Assembly: GCA_003221515.1 (NCBI GenBank)
Contig: QHSI01000138.1
Span: 1-37,848, forward strand
Origin: Candidatus Rokuibacteriota bacterium
Lineage (GTDB): Bacteria > Methylomirabilota > Methylomirabilia > Rokubacteriales > CSP1-6
Length of the DNA stretch: 37,848 nt
Direction of reading: 5' to 3'
Shown: in pieces, positions 1 through 11,000 of the stretch
Layout: each line of letters opens with the position of its first letter
Position numbering within the stretch: the first letter of the stretch is position 1
Program-made: the position numbers and the translations under genes
Notes under the pieces: generated by a model
What the model was told of the DNA's origin: nothing
Seen by the model: the letters and a program-made list of their open reading frames with translations, nothing else
Databases searched by the model: none

Positions 1-398
1 CCGTCGAACAGCTTCAGGTCTCCCGCGTGCTCCACGCGGTTCCATCCCATGTGCGGGATCTTGGGTCCAGGCGGCAGACGGCGCACGGCGCCGGGAACCA
101 CGTCGAGCCCGCGCCCCTCGCCGAACTCCTCGCTCGTGGAGAACAGCAGCTGATAGCCGAGGCAGATCCCCAGGAACGGCCGCGTGCCGTCGAGCGCTCG
201 CCGCAGCGCGGGCAGGAGGCCGAGCGCGTCGAGGTTCCTCATGGCGTCGTGAAACGCGCCGTCACCGGGCAGCACCACGGCCTGCGCGTCGTCGACCGCG
301 CGCGGATCCTGGGTCACCACGGCGGGGCAGCCGACTCGCCGAAACGCCTTCTCGACGGAGCCGAGATTCCCCCTCCCGTAATCGATCACGGCAATCAT
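1..398 (-). CDS. hisH: HisH, glutaminase subunit of imidazole glycerol phosphate synthase (3' end outside window)
   Basis: Hydrolyses glutamine and channels ammonia to HisF in the fifth step of histidine synthesis; cytoplasmic. About 132 codons are visible. The start MIAVIDYGRGNLGSV is the classic HisH N-terminus and fixes ATG 398. The nucleophile-elbow motif LGICLGYQLLF places the catalytic Cys near residue 79. The family norm is about 200 residues, so the His/Glu end of the triad lies beyond the left edge. It is the last visible gene of prfA-prmC-hisG-hisD-hisB-hisH. The spacing from hisB (84 nt) is wide for this operon because the 5' end of hisH has been tandemly duplicated just upstream, leaving a second ATG at 442 that opens a 15-codon mini-ORF. 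Identity is near certain. Confidence 0.95.
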   Translation of the reverse strand, partial: MIAVIDYGRGNLGSVEKAFRRVGCPAVVTQDPRAVDDAQAVVLPGDGAFHDAMRNLDALGLLPALRRALDGTRPFLGICLGYQLLFSTSEEFGEGRGLDVVPGAVRRLPPGPKIPHMGWNRVEHAGDLKLFD

Positions 399-480
399 CG
401 GCTCGCCTCGCCTCCGGCTGCGGCTCGCACGGCGGCAATCATCGGCTCGCCTCGCCTCCGGCTGCGGCTCGCACGGCGGC
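389..480. repeat. 44-bp tandem duplication covering the hisH start
   Basis: Positions 389-436 are identical to 433-480, a period-44 repeat of about 2.1 copies. Each copy holds the first bases of hisH (ATG ATT GCC on the minus strand) and a GC-rich stretch. The outer copy creates an ATG at 442 followed by 15 codons ending in a TGA that overlaps the true hisH ATG at 398. The repeat fills the whole hisB-hisH gap, so the operon would have been more compact before the duplication. Confidence 0.93.
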
Positions 481-482
481 GA

Positions 483-1088
483 TCACAACGTACCCTTCGT
501 CGAGGGGAGGAGGCCGGCGATTCGCGGATTGAGGCGCGTCGCCTCGGCGAGCGCGCGGCCGACGGCCTTGAACACCGCCTCGGTGATGTGATGGAGGTTG
601 TGGCCGTAGTGCATCGTCACGTGGAGCGTCATCTCCGCGTTGAACGCGAAGGCCCGGAAGAACTCCGGGAGCAGGTCGAGGTCGAAGTTCGACACGCGCG
701 CACGCGTGACCGGCACGCTGAACACCAGGAAGGGCCGACCCGACAGGTCCACCGTCGACGACACCAGCGCCTCGTCCATCGGGATCGACGCCAGCCCGTA
801 GCGGACGATGCCCTTCTTGTCGCCGAGCGCCTGGCGGAGCGCTTGCCCGAGCACGATCCCGACGTCCTCCACCGTGTGGTGCTGATCGACCTCGACGTCG
901 CCCTGCGCGTCGAGCGCCAGGTCCATCAGGCCGTGTTTCGACCATGCCTCCAGCATGTGGCTGAAGAACGGGATCGGCGTCTGCACCTTCGCCGCGCCGG
1001 TGCCGTCGATGTTGAGGTGAAGCGCGATCTCCGTCTCCTTCGTCTTGCGCTCGACGCGCGCCTGCCGGCCGATTGTCTCGGCGCTCAT
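483..1088 (-). CDS. hisB: Imidazoleglycerol-phosphate dehydratase
   Basis: Dehydrates imidazole glycerol phosphate to imidazole acetol phosphate (histidine pathway) using Mn2+. 201 residues, the size of the monofunctional enzyme with no HisB phosphatase domain. Metal-binding motifs are visible: FFSHML near residue 41, HHTVED at about 70-75 and HNLHHITEA near residue 165. The usual Asp before the first metal His (FFDHML) is Ser here, a position outside the metal ligands. ATG 1088 overlaps the hisD stop by 4 nt (ATGA), so translation is probably coupled. Confidence 0.97.
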   Translation of the reverse strand: MSAETIGRQARVERKTKETEIALHLNIDGTGAAKVQTPIPFFSHMLEAWSKHGLMDLALDAQGDVEVDQHHTVEDVGIVLGQALRQALGDKKGIVRYGLASIPMDEALVSSTVDLSGRPFLVFSVPVTRARVSNFDLDLLPEFFRAFAFNAEMTLHVTMHYGHNLHHITEAVFKAVGRALAEATRLNPRIAGLLPSTKGTL

Positions 1089-2401
1089 GTCCTTCCCCTT
1101 TCGTCCGTGCGCAGCCGCAGCTCGGCGGCGTTCCCGTGTCCGGCCAGACCCTCGACCCGCGTCAGGGTCTTCAGGTGCGGCGCCGCGGCGCGCAACCCGC
1201 CCGGCGAGTAGTCGATCACGCTCGACCGCTTCACGAAGTCCTCGGTCCCGAGGGGCGACGCGAACCGCGCGGTGCCGGCGGTCGGCAGCACGTGGTTGGG
1301 ACCGGCGACGTAGTCCCCGACGACCTCGGGCGTGTGGCGGCCCAGGAACACCGCACCGGCGTGCCGTACGCGTGGCAGCAGCGCGGCCGGCACGGCGACC
1401 AGCAGCTCCAGATGCTCGGGCGCCAGCCGATTCGCGAGCGCGACCGCCTCGTCGAGGCTCGCTACCCGGATGAGCGCGCCATTCGCCCGGAGCGCTTCGG
1501 CCGCGATTTCGCGGCGCGGCAGCGCCGTCAGCTGGCGCTCGAGGGCCGCGCCCACGCGCGGGATCAGCTCGTCGCTGTCGGTGATCAGGACCGCACGCGC
1601 CATCGGGTCGTGCTCCGCCTGCGCGAGCATGTCGGCCGCGACGCAGTCGGGCTCCGCGGTCGCGTCCGCCACGACGAGCACCTCGCTGGGCCCGGCGACC
1701 ATGTCGATGCCGACCTCACCGTAGACGCGCGCCTTCGCGAGCGCGACGAAGATGTTCCCGGGCCCGACGATCTTGTCGACCCGGCGGATCGATTGAGTGC
1801 CGTAGGCCAGCGCGGCGATCGCCTGCGCCCCGCCGATGCGATATCCCTCGGTCACGCCGGCGATCCGCGCCGCCGCGAGCACCGTCGGCTCGATCCGGCC
1901 GGTGGATCCCGGAGGCGTCACCAGCACGATCTCCCGCACCCCCGCCACGCGCGCCGGGACGACGGTCATCAGGACCGTCGACGGGTACGCGGCCCGGCCG
2001 CCCGGCACGTAGACGCCGACACGGTCGAGCGGGCGGATCTCCTGGCCGAGGACCGACCCGTGCTCGTCGGTGATGCGCCACGATTTCGGCATCGCCGCGG
2101 CGTGGTAGCGCTCGATGCGGTCGGCCGCGTACTCCAGGGCGGCCCGCACGTCGGGGGGGATCGCGCGCTCGGCGGTCTCGAAGTCGGCAGCGCGCAACAC
2201 GAGATCGTCCGCCCCCCCGGTCTTGAAGCCGTCGATCTGCGCCGTGTACTCGCAGAGCGCGGCGTCGCCCCGCGCGCGCACCGCGGCGAGGATCGCGTCG
2301 ACCGTGCGATGGATCTCGGGAGCGACCGTCTCGGGCGAGCGCTCGAGCGCCGCCACGACCGCGTCGACCCCGAGCCGGCGCGCGTCGAGCGTGCGGATCA
2401 T
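1085..2401 (-). CDS. hisD: Histidinol dehydrogenase
   Basis: NAD-dependent four-electron oxidation of histidinol to histidine, the last two steps of the pathway; zinc enzyme. 438 residues, normal length. Motifs: YVPGGRAAYPSTVLM (131-145), IVGPGN (211-216), the family signature GIDMVAGPSEV (231-241) and zinc-ligand region QAEHD (261-265), with the catalytic APEHLEL further on. It overlaps hisB at its 3' end and hisG at its 5' end, each by ATGA. Nothing looks broken. Confidence 0.98.
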   Translation of the reverse strand: MIRTLDARRLGVDAVVAALERSPETVAPEIHRTVDAILAAVRARGDAALCEYTAQIDGFKTGGADDLVLRAADFETAERAIPPDVRAALEYAADRIERYHAAAMPKSWRITDEHGSVLGQEIRPLDRVGVYVPGGRAAYPSTVLMTVVPARVAGVREIVLVTPPGSTGRIEPTVLAAARIAGVTEGYRIGGAQAIAALAYGTQSIRRVDKIVGPGNIFVALAKARVYGEVGIDMVAGPSEVLVVADATAEPDCVAADMLAQAEHDPMARAVLITDSDELIPRVGAALERQLTALPRREIAAEALRANGALIRVASLDEAVALANRLAPEHLELLVAVPAALLPRVRHAGAVFLGRHTPEVVGDYVAGPNHVLPTAGTARFASPLGTEDFVKRSSVIDYSPGGLRAAAPHLKTLTRVEGLAGHGNAAELRLRTDERGRT

Positions 2402-3084
2402 GTGCGCGTCGCCGGCGGCGTCCCGTTCGGGAGCGGCGCGGGCTCGTTCCGGCGGGCGACGGCCTTCAGCTCGTCGATGAGCCCGGTGACCGCCGCGTGC
2501 TCCGTCTTCATCGAGGCGCGGTTCACGATCAGGCGCGCGGTCGACCGGGTGATCTCGGCCACCTCGACGAGGCCGTTCGCCCTGAGCGTCTCACCCGACT
2601 GGACCAGGTCGACAATGCGCTCGGCCAGCCCGACGAGAGGCGCCAGCTCGATCGAGCCGTCCAGGCGCACGATCTCCACCTGGATACCGCGATCGGTGAA
2701 GTACTGCTCGGCCAGCCGCGGATACTTCGTCGCCACGCGCACCCACGACCACTTCGCCGGGTCGTCGCGCTCCCACAGCTCGCGGGGCTCCGCCACCACC
2801 AGGCGGCAGAACCCGAAGCCGAGGTCGAGCGGCTCGTAGACGTCGGGCTCCTGCTCCAGCAGGACGTCCTTGCCCACGATCCCCAGATCGGCCGCACCGT
2901 AGAGGACGTACGCGGGAATGTCGGTCGGCTTGAGGAGGAGCAGGCGGAGCCCGCGGCGAACGTCGGTGAAGATCAGCTTCCGCGAGTCCTGGTCGACACC
3001 GTCGACGCCGAGCTCGTGAAGCAGCCGGAGCGCGGGGTCGAGCAGGCGCCCCTTCGGCAGGGCGAGCGTGAGCTGCTCCTTCAT
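2398..3084 (-). CDS. hisG: ATP phosphoribosyltransferase, short form
   Basis: Condenses ATP with PRPP, the first and controlling step of histidine synthesis. At 228 residues it is the short (HisG-S) type, which lacks the C-terminal regulatory ACT-like domain and in known systems works with HisZ. No hisZ is in the window. Motifs: N-terminal ALPKGRLL, DLGIVGKD, and the signature region around IVDLVQSGETLRANGL. ATG 3084 lies 25 nt after the prmC stop. The C-terminal tail after about residue 210 is Pro/Ala/Thr-rich and probably disordered. Confidence 0.95.
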   Translation of the reverse strand: MKEQLTLALPKGRLLDPALRLLHELGVDGVDQDSRKLIFTDVRRGLRLLLLKPTDIPAYVLYGAADLGIVGKDVLLEQEPDVYEPLDLGFGFCRLVVAEPRELWERDDPAKWSWVRVATKYPRLAEQYFTDRGIQVEIVRLDGSIELAPLVGLAERIVDLVQSGETLRANGLVEVAEITRSTARLIVNRASMKTEHAAVTGLIDELKAVARRNEPAPLPNGTPPATRT

Positions 3085-3109
3085 CGGCGCCGCTCGAGCC
3101 GCGCCGGCA

Positions 3110-3988
3110 TCAGGCGTTCCCCGCCACGAACCGGTCGACGCCGGCGAGATCGGCGCGGACGGCGACGGACTGGAAGCCCGCGCCCCGGAGGAGCGAGGCG
3201 GCCGCGGCGGCCTGAGCGCCGCCGGCCGTCTCGACGACCAGCACGCCCGCGCGGCGCAGGCACGTGCGCCCCACCGCGGCCAGCCGCCTGACCAGCGCGA
3301 GGCCGTCGGCCCCGCCGTCGAGCGCGATGCGCGGCTCGTGGCTCCTCACCTCGGGCTCGAGCCCCGCCACGAGCCCGGTCGGCAGGTACGGCGGATTGCT
3401 CACGATGAGATCCGCGCTGAGATCGCGCACACCCTCGAGCAGATCCGCGACGACCACCCGGACACGGGGCGCAAGATCGAGCGCGTGCGCGTTGTCACGC
3501 GCCACGGCCGCGGCGGCCAGCGACACGTCGAGGGCGACCACGTCGAGATCCGACCGTCCGGCGGCCAGCGCGCACGCGATGCACCCGGAGCCGGTGCCGA
3601 GATCGAGCGCCAGCAAGCGGCGCGGGCCCGGCGGCGGCAGGAGCGTCAAGGCCCACTCCACGAGCGCTTCAGTCTCGGGCCGCGGCACCAGCACCGCCTC
3701 GGTGAGCCGGATGCGCAGACCGAGAAAATCCTCCCAGCCGAGAATTCGCTGGAGCGGCTCGCGACGCGCCCGGCGACGTACCGCGTCCGCATAGCGCTCG
3801 GCGAGCGGCGCGGAAAGGACGCGCGACAGATCTATTCGGACGCCGGCGCGACCGATACCCAGCAACCCGGCGAGCAGCCACTCGGCGTCGACGCGCGCAG
3901 TCTGGACTCCGGCCGCCTCGAGCGTCGTGGTGGCAGCGTCGAGCTGTTCCCGGAACGTCGCCGCTCCCGAGGTCACCGCGGCGCCCAT
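3110..3988 (-). CDS. prmC: Release-factor glutamine N5-methyltransferase
   Basis: Uses S-adenosylmethionine to methylate the Gln of the GGQ motif in RF1 and RF2. 292 residues. The N-terminal helical substrate-binding domain is followed by VPRPETE (101-107), SAM motif I DLGTGSG (129-135) and catalytic NPPY (198-201), the tetrapeptide that holds the amide substrate. ATG 3988 shares one base with the prfA stop (TGATG), so the enzyme is coupled to its own substrate gene, the usual bacterial order. hisG follows 25 nt downstream and is probably in the same transcript. Confidence 0.97.
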   Translation of the reverse strand: MGAAVTSGAATFREQLDAATTTLEAAGVQTARVDAEWLLAGLLGIGRAGVRIDLSRVLSAPLAERYADAVRRRARREPLQRILGWEDFLGLRIRLTEAVLVPRPETEALVEWALTLLPPPGPRRLLALDLGTGSGCIACALAAGRSDLDVVALDVSLAAAAVARDNAHALDLAPRVRVVVADLLEGVRDLSADLIVSNPPYLPTGLVAGLEPEVRSHEPRIALDGGADGLALVRRLAAVGRTCLRRAGVLVVETAGGAQAAAAASLLRGAGFQSVAVRADLAGVDRFVAGNA

Positions 3989-5052
3989 CAGTGGTTCACC
4001 TTCTCGGCCTCCTCGGCGGCGACGAGAGCGTCGATCAGCTCGTCCAGGTCGCCTTCGAGTACGGCGGGAAGCCGGTGGAGTGTGAGCCCGATGCGGTGGT
4101 CGGTGACGCGGGTTTGCGGGAAGTTGTACGTGCGGATCCGCTCGCTGCGCTCACCGGTGCCGACCTGGCTGCGTCGGTCCGCCGCGATCGCCGCCTGCTG
4201 CTCCTCCTGCGCGCGCTCGAGAAGGCGCGCCTTGAGGACGCGCATCGCCTTCGCCCGGTTCTTGATCTGGGAGCGCTCGTCCTGGCAGGTCACGACGAGT
4301 CCCGTCGGCAGATGGGTGATCCGCACCGCCGAGTCCGTGGTGTTGACGCCCTGCCCCCCGGGGCCGGACGACCGGTACACGTCGACCCGAAGGTCCCTTT
4401 CGTCCACCTTGACGTCGACGTCCTCGGCCTCCGGAAGCACGGCGACCGTGACGGTCGAGGTGTGGATGCGGCCGCTCGACTCGGTGATCGGCACGCGCTG
4501 GACCCGATGCACGCCACGCTCGAACTTCAGCCGGCTCCAGGCGCCGCGCCCCTGGACGAACAGGATCGCGTCCTTGATGCCGCCCACGCCGGTGACGGTG
4601 GTATCCATCACCTCGACCCGCCACCGCTGGCGCTCGGCGTACTTCGTGTACATGCGCACCAGCTCGGACGCGAAGAGCGCGGCCTCGTCGCCGCCGGCGC
4701 CGGCGCGGATCTCGAGGAAGACGTTCTTCTCGTCGTTCGGATCGCGCGGGACCAGGAGCCGCTTCAGCTCCTCCTCGAGCGCCGACTCGCGCCCGGTGAG
4801 CTCGTCGATCTCGGCCTGCGCCAGCTCCGCGAGCTCACGGTCGCCGCCCTCGGCCAGGATGTGACGCGCCTCGCCGATCCGCCGGAGCACCTCGCGGTAC
4901 TCGGTGAACCGCTCGACGATCTCGACGGTGTCGGCGTGCTCCTTGCGGAGGCGGGCGTATTCGGCGGGCTGGGCGAAGATGGCGGGGTCCGACAGAATCC
5001 GAGCGATCTCGTTGGATCGCTCTTCGATCTGGCGGAGCTTGTCAAACAGCAT
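3988..5052 (-). CDS. prfA: Peptide chain release factor 1
   Basis: Recognises UAA/UAG on the ribosome and triggers peptide release. 354 residues, normal length. The stop-codon-reading P-x-T motif is PIT at 188-190 inside [11 protein letters not shown], which identifies RF1 rather than RF2 (SPF). The catalytic GGQ is at 232-234 in [14 protein letters not shown]. The N-terminal third is a charged helical domain. Starts at [16 protein letters not shown]. It lies 149 nt downstream of rpmE behind a terminator, so it should have its own promoter, but I could not identify a convincing one. Confidence 0.98.
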   Translation of the reverse strand: MLFDKLRQIEERSNEIARILSDPAIFAQPAEYARLRKEHADTVEIVERFTEYREVLRRIGEARHILAEGGDRELAELAQAEIDELTGRESALEEELKRLLVPRDPNDEKNVFLEIRAGAGGDEAALFASELVRMYTKYAERQRWRVEVMDTTVTGVGGIKDAILFVQGRGAWSRLKFERGVHRVQRVPITESSGRIHTSTVTVAVLPEAEDVDVKVDERDLRVDVYRSSGPGGQGVNTTDSAVRITHLPTGLVVTCQDERSQIKNRAKAMRVLKARLLERAQEEQQAAIAADRRSQVGTGERSERIRTYNFPQTRVTDHRIGLTLHRLPAVLEGDLDELIDALVAAEEAEKVNH

Positions 5053-5090
5053 CGCGGCTCAGCACCCCTTTACGCAGGCACGAATCGGCC

Positions 5091-5131
5091 ATGCGCGCCG
5101 CAGGCCGTCGCGGGGCTGGGGCCCCGCCGGC
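5091..5131. repeat. Dispersed GC-rich hairpin repeat, copy 1
   Basis: 41 nt that recur in inverted orientation at 23543-23583 (28 nt identical at 5104-5131 versus 23543-23570, about 38/41 overall by eye). The core folds as GCGGGGC (5110-5116), loop TGGG, GCCCCGC (5121-5127). It lies between the rpmE terminator and prfA, in the prfA 5' region. Probably a REP-like intergenic repeat. Confidence 0.8.
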
Positions 5132-5152
5132 CGAGGTGCGGCGATGAATAGA

Positions 5153-5187
5153 CAAACAAAAACCGGCGGGAGTCCTGACGCCGCCGG
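5153..5187 (-). terminator. Intrinsic terminator of rpmE
   Basis: On the minus strand CCGGCGG (5187-5181) pairs with CCGCCGG (5169-5163) around an 11-nt loop and runs directly into TTTTTGTTTG. It begins 15 nt after the rpmE stop. It is the only U-tailed hairpin I found in the window. Confidence 0.88.
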
Positions 5188-5201
5188 CTTGGGAGCGCGA
5201 G

Positions 5202-5414
5202 CTACGAGGTCGTGGTCTGACGCTTGTACTTCCGCTGGAAGCGCTCGACCCGGCCAGCGGTGTCCATGAGCTTGTGCTTCCCGGTATAGAAAGGATGGCA
5301 CTTGGAGCAGACCTCCACGCGGATGTTGGGCCGGGTGGAGCGGGTGTGAACCACCTCGCCACACGCGCACGTGATGGTCGTGTCCACATAGTCCGGATGA
5401 ATACCCACCTTCAC
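5202..5414 (-). CDS. rpmE: Ribosomal protein bL31, zinc-binding form
   Basis: Large-subunit protein that bridges the ribosomal subunits. 70 residues from GTG 5414 ([13 protein letters not shown]). This start is chosen because AGGGGG lies 8 nt upstream and because bL31 begins just before the conserved IHP; the frame stays open further upstream, but that stretch does not resemble bL31. Four Cys (16, 18, 36, 39) in the CxC...CxxC pattern mark the zinc-binding type rather than the zinc-free paralogue made under zinc starvation. It is flanked by rho upstream and an intrinsic terminator downstream. Confidence 0.95.
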   Translation of the reverse strand: MKVGIHPDYVDTTITCACGEVVHTRSTRPNIRVEVCSKCHPFYTGKHKLMDTAGRVERFQRKYKRQTTTS

Positions 5415-5439
5415 TGTCGCCACCCCCTCGAGATCCCCA

Positions 5440-5468
5440 AGAGTACCAGCCCCGGGCCGAACACGCAA
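5440..5468 (-). promoter_or_regulatory. Possible rpmE promoter
   Basis: TTGCGT (5468-5463), 17-nt spacer, TACTCT (5445-5440) in the rho-rpmE gap. Each box matches the sigma-70 consensus in only three positions, but the spacing is ideal and a separate promoter suits a gene with its own terminator. Confidence 0.4.
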
Positions 5469-5472
5469 AACC

Positions 5473-6726
<1,254 letters not shown>

Positions 6727-6881
6727 CCCGTTCACTTCAGAGTTCTGCGTCGGACTTCCTTGGCCTCGGTCTCGGCGGGTCATCAGCTGGGCTCCGGGCG
6801 GCTGGCGCCGCAAGCAAAGTGAGTGTCGGTTAAGCTTTCTGCCTGATTTACGGCGGGGTTAGAACGACAACGAACGGCGCT

Positions 6882-6910
6882 ATCTTGCCATCCCGAGGCC
6901 TCACTGTCAA
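6882..6910 (-). promoter_or_regulatory. Predicted rho promoter
   Basis: Perfect -35 TTGACA (6910-6905), 17-nt spacer, weak -10 CAAGAT (6887-6882; AAGATA one base further is an alternative). It lies just past the surA-like stop and would give rho a leader of about 150 nt. Confidence 0.6.
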
Positions 6911-6917
6911 CGATTTT

Positions 6918-8000
6918 TCACAATTGCCCATCCAGGCGCACGTCGATGATCGCACGCTGCTTGATCTCCTTGAGCCAGGTATCGAGACGGGCGTCGAACT
7001 TTTCCCTGAACAGGATGTCCCGGATCTGAGACTTGACGCGGTTCAACCCCTCGCCTTCCAGCGCCTCCTTCGATTCGAGGCGAAAGATGTGGTAGCCGAG
7101 CGCCGACCGGTACGGCGCGGAGATCGCCAGCGGGCTGAGAGAGAGGATCTGGGACTCGATGTCCTGGGCGAGCTCGCCGCGCTTGAGCGGCCCAAGGTCG
7201 CCGCCGTCCCGGGCGCTGGCGTCCCGCGAATGCTGGCGCGCCAGCTCCGCGAAGTCGGCCCCCTGGAGCAGCTGGGACCGGAGCATGTCTGCACGGATGC
7301 GCGCCGACTCCCAGCCCACGTCGGTATTGCCGCCCTCGGGCAGGATCAGGATGTGCCGCGCGTGGTAGGCCAAGCCGGTCTCGAGCTTGACGCGATTCGC
7401 CTCGAGATATTGCATCACTTCCGCCTCGGTGACCGACACGCGGAGCCTCACCTTACGGCCGACGATCCGGTTGCGGCGGAGCTCGTCCCGGATGCGCTTC
7501 TTGGCCGCATCGAGGGTGAGCCCCTGCGCCTTGAGCATCGCCTCGAGCTCGTCCTTGTCCTTCAGGTTCATCCGCTTGATGCGATCGGCCAGCTCTTCGT
7601 CGACCTCGGCGTCGTCGATGACGATCTTTTCGCGCTCGGCCTCCTGGATCTGGAGCCGGTTGTCGATCATACGGGTGAGGAACTGCTGGACGAGCGCGTC
7701 CGATGCCTCCACCGCGCGCTCGCGGTTCTCGTACCGGTAGACCGCGATCGCCTCCTGAAGCTCCGAGAGCGTGATCGCGTCGTTGTTGACGACGGCCAGC
7801 ACTCGGTCGGTCACGCTCTCATCGGACGGCGCCACCGTCCTCGGCACCGTGGGCGGCGACGCGGCCGGAGTGGCCGGAACCGACGTGGTCGGCCCTGTCT
7901 TGTCCGGAGGCTCCTCGCCGAGGTACGGCACCCACTGAGGCATCGAGCATCCGCCCAGGGCGAAGACCAGCAGCGCGGTGACGACGAGGCGCCGGCTCAC
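6918..8000 (-). CDS. SurA/PrsA-type peptidyl-prolyl isomerase lipoprotein
   Basis: Extracytoplasmic foldase and chaperone. 360 residues from GTG 8000, whose GTGA overlaps the mfd stop. The N-terminus VSRRLVVTALLVFALGGCS is a lipoprotein signal with lipobox LGGC (Cys18), followed by a Pro/Thr/Ser-rich linker to about residue 55. A SurA-type N domain follows (VLAVVNNDAITLSEL), then a charged helical region, one parvulin PPIase domain (YHARHILI through YHIFRLESKE) and a C-terminal helix. E. coli SurA has two parvulin domains and is soluble in the periplasm; this protein has one and is lipid-anchored, so it sits between the SurA and PrsA types. Substrate is unknown. Confidence 0.88.
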   Translation of the reverse strand: MSRRLVVTALLVFALGGCSMPQWVPYLGEEPPDKTGPTTSVPATPAASPPTVPRTVAPSDESVTDRVLAVVNNDAITLSELQEAIAVYRYENRERAVEASDALVQQFLTRMIDNRLQIQEAEREKIVIDDAEVDEELADRIKRMNLKDKDELEAMLKAQGLTLDAAKKRIRDELRRNRIVGRKVRLRVSVTEAEVMQYLEANRVKLETGLAYHARHILILPEGGNTDVGWESARIRADMLRSQLLQGADFAELARQHSRDASARDGGDLGPLKRGELAQDIESQILSLSPLAISAPYRSALGYHIFRLESKEALEGEGLNRVKSQIRDILFREKFDARLDTWLKEIKQRAIIDVRLDGQL

Positions 8001-11000
8001 GCCCGGCCCAGGTCGTCGAGCAGGCAGAGCAGCGAGTCGCGGACGCGCGGCCATTCGCCGCGCTCGACGGTCGCCTCGAGGGTGAACTCGCGCTTCATCT
8101 TGAGCCGACCACGGCTCCGCTGGATGATGCGAACGAGCCGCTCGGGCTCGAGCGTCGTTCCCGGCGAGAACGTGACCAGTGCTTTGCCCTCGCCGGCTTC
8201 GATCTTCTCGACGCCCACCGTGCGCGCCGCCACCCGGATGCGGACGATGTCCAGCAGCTGCTCGGCCGGGGGCGGAAGTGGACCGAACCGGTCGGCCAGC
8301 TCGGCGCGGAGATCAGCGACCTCCGCATCGCTGGCCGCTCCAGCGAGGCGCTTGTAGAGCGCGAGTCTCTGGTTGACCTCTGGAACATACTCGTCCGGCA
8401 AGAACCCTTCGACGCTCACGCTGATCACGGGATCGATCGTGGCAGCCGTCGGGCGGCCGGCCAATTCTCGCACGGCTTCGGCAAGAAGCTTGGAATAAAG
8501 ATCGTAGCCGACCGCGGCGATGTGGCCGTGCTGCTGGGCGCCCAGGAGGTTGCCCGCCCCCCGGATCTCGAGGTCCCGCAGCGCGAGCTTGAACCCGGAG
8601 CCGAGCTCGGTCAGCTCCTGGAGGGCCCGGAGGCGTCGCTGTGCCTGCTCGTCCACCCGCCCGTCCGCGGGAACCAGCAGATAGGCGTACGCCTGCTGGC
8701 GCTCCCGGCCCACCCGCCCGCGTAGCTGGTAGAGCTGGGCCAGGCCGAAGCGATCGGCGCGATTGACGATGATCGTGTTGGACGCGGGAATGTCGAGGCC
8801 GGACTCGACGATCGCCGTCGAGACGAGCACGTCGGCCTGGCCCGTGACGAACTTCACCATCGTGGCCTCGAGCTCGCGCTCCTTCATCTGGCCGTGGCCC
8901 ATGATCACGCGCGCGTCGGGCACCAACTCCTGAACGAACTTCACCATCGAGGGAAGCGACTGGACGCGGTTGTGGACGAAGAACACCTGGCCACCGCGCT
9001 CCAGCTCGCGCTCGAGCGCCTCCTTGATGACCGCCTTGCTGAAGCGCCGGATGACCGTCTCGACCGGGAGCCGATCCAGCGGCGCGGTCTCGATCACCGA
9101 CATGTCCCGCACGCCGGAGAGCGACATGTAGAGGGTTCGCGGGATGGGCGTGGCCGTGAGGGCGAGCACGTCCACCGAGGCGCGCAGCTGTTTCATCCGC
9201 TCCTTGTGGGCGACGCCGAACCGGTGCTCCTCGTCGATGACCATCAGGCCAAGGTTCTTGAACGTGACGTCCTTCGACAAGAGCCGGTGCGTGCCGATCA
9301 CGACGTCGACGGTGCCCTGCCGCAGGCCCTCGACGACCGCCTTCTGCTCCTTGGGCGAGCGGAAACGCGACAGCAGCTCGACCTTGGCCGGAAACGGCGC
9401 GAAGCGGTCGGCGAACGTCGACCAGTGCTGCTGGGCCAGCACCGTCGTCGGCACCAGCACCGCGACCTGCAGGCCGTCCGCCACCGCCTTGAAGGCGGCG
9501 CGGAGCGCGACCTCCGTCTTGCCGTACCCGACGTCGCCGGCGACGAGGCGGTCCATCGGCCGGCCCGATTCCATGTCGCGCTTGGCATCCTCGATCGCCC
9601 GAAGCTGGTCCGCCGTCTCCTCGAACCGGAACGACGCCTCGAACTCGCGCTGCCACGGCGTGTCCGTCCCGAACGCGTGGCCGCCGGCCACCGCGCGCTG
9701 GGCGTAGAGGCGCAGCAACCCTTCGGCCATCTCGCGTAGCGCGGCGCGCACCGACTCTTTCACGCGCTGCCAGGACGCGCCCCCCAGGCGGTCGAGCCGC
9801 GCGGCGTCGGTGTCCGCGCCGAGATATTTCGAGATGCGATCCAGACGCTCGACCGGCAGGTAGAGGCGGTTGGCCTCGGCGTACTCGAGCAGCAGAAAGT
9901 CCCCTTCGCGATCGCCGATCTTCATCGTTTGTAGACCGAGGTAGCGGCCGAGCCCGTGGTCCTCGTGGACGACGACGTCGCCGATCGCCAGATCGGTGAA
10001 CGCCGTGAGCTCGGCGCCGCGCTGGTACTTCGGCCGGCGGAGCGACCGCCGCCGCGAGCCGAAGACCTCGCCCTCGGTGAGCACGATGACGCCGAGTGCC
10101 GGGATCGAAAATCCAGCGGAGCAGTCTCCGACGACGATCGCCAACGACTCCGCGCCGTCGAGCGACGGCGCGATCGCCGCCTCGACGTCGTGCTCGCGCA
10201 GGATCTGGCGCACGTGCTCCGCCTGACGGTCGTCGGCGGCGGTGAGTCGCACGCGGAAACCCTCGGCGCGCCAGCGTCCGAGGTCCGCGGCGAGCTCCTT
10301 GAAGCGACCGGTGAAGCGCGAGACCTCGAGCGTCTCCAGCGCGAATTCCGTCGCGGCGGCGGCGCCCGCGGCGGCGCTGGAGGTGCCGGCGACCAGGCTC
10401 AGCTCGACGAGCTGACGTTCGCCGATCCGCTCGCGGAGCGACGGGCCGGCTGTCGCTTCCTCGGTCGGGCCGTCGAGCAGCTTCGGCAGGTCGACGATGA
10501 CGGGCGCCGACGCCGGCAGATAGTCGAACAGCTGCGCGTCCCCGGGCTCGGGCGCCTCGTCCTCCGCGGCCAGCGGCAGGACGAGCAGCTCGTCGAGCGG
10601 CCCGACGGAGCGCTGCGACGTGGGGTCGAACAGGCGGATCGACTCGATGTCGTCGCCGAAGAACTCGATCCGGGCCGGGCCAGCCTGGCTCGGCGAAAAG
10701 ACGTCGACGATGCCGCCGCGCAGGCTCCACTGCCCGACGGCGACGACCGTCTCCACGCGCTCGTAGCCGCAGCGCTCGAGCGCCTCGAGCAGCAGCTCGC
10801 GATCCAGCCGGTCGCCGGTCGAGAGCCGGAGCGTACGCGACGAGAACTCCGTGGGGCTCCAGAGCCGCGCGTCCAGGGCCAGAGGCGTGGCGACCACGGT
10901 GACGGGCTCGGCGACGGCCAGACGCCTCGCGATCGTCGCGCGCTCGGCATCGGCCTCCCGATGCTGGCCACCGCGCCAGAGCCTGGGCTCCGGCTGCGGG

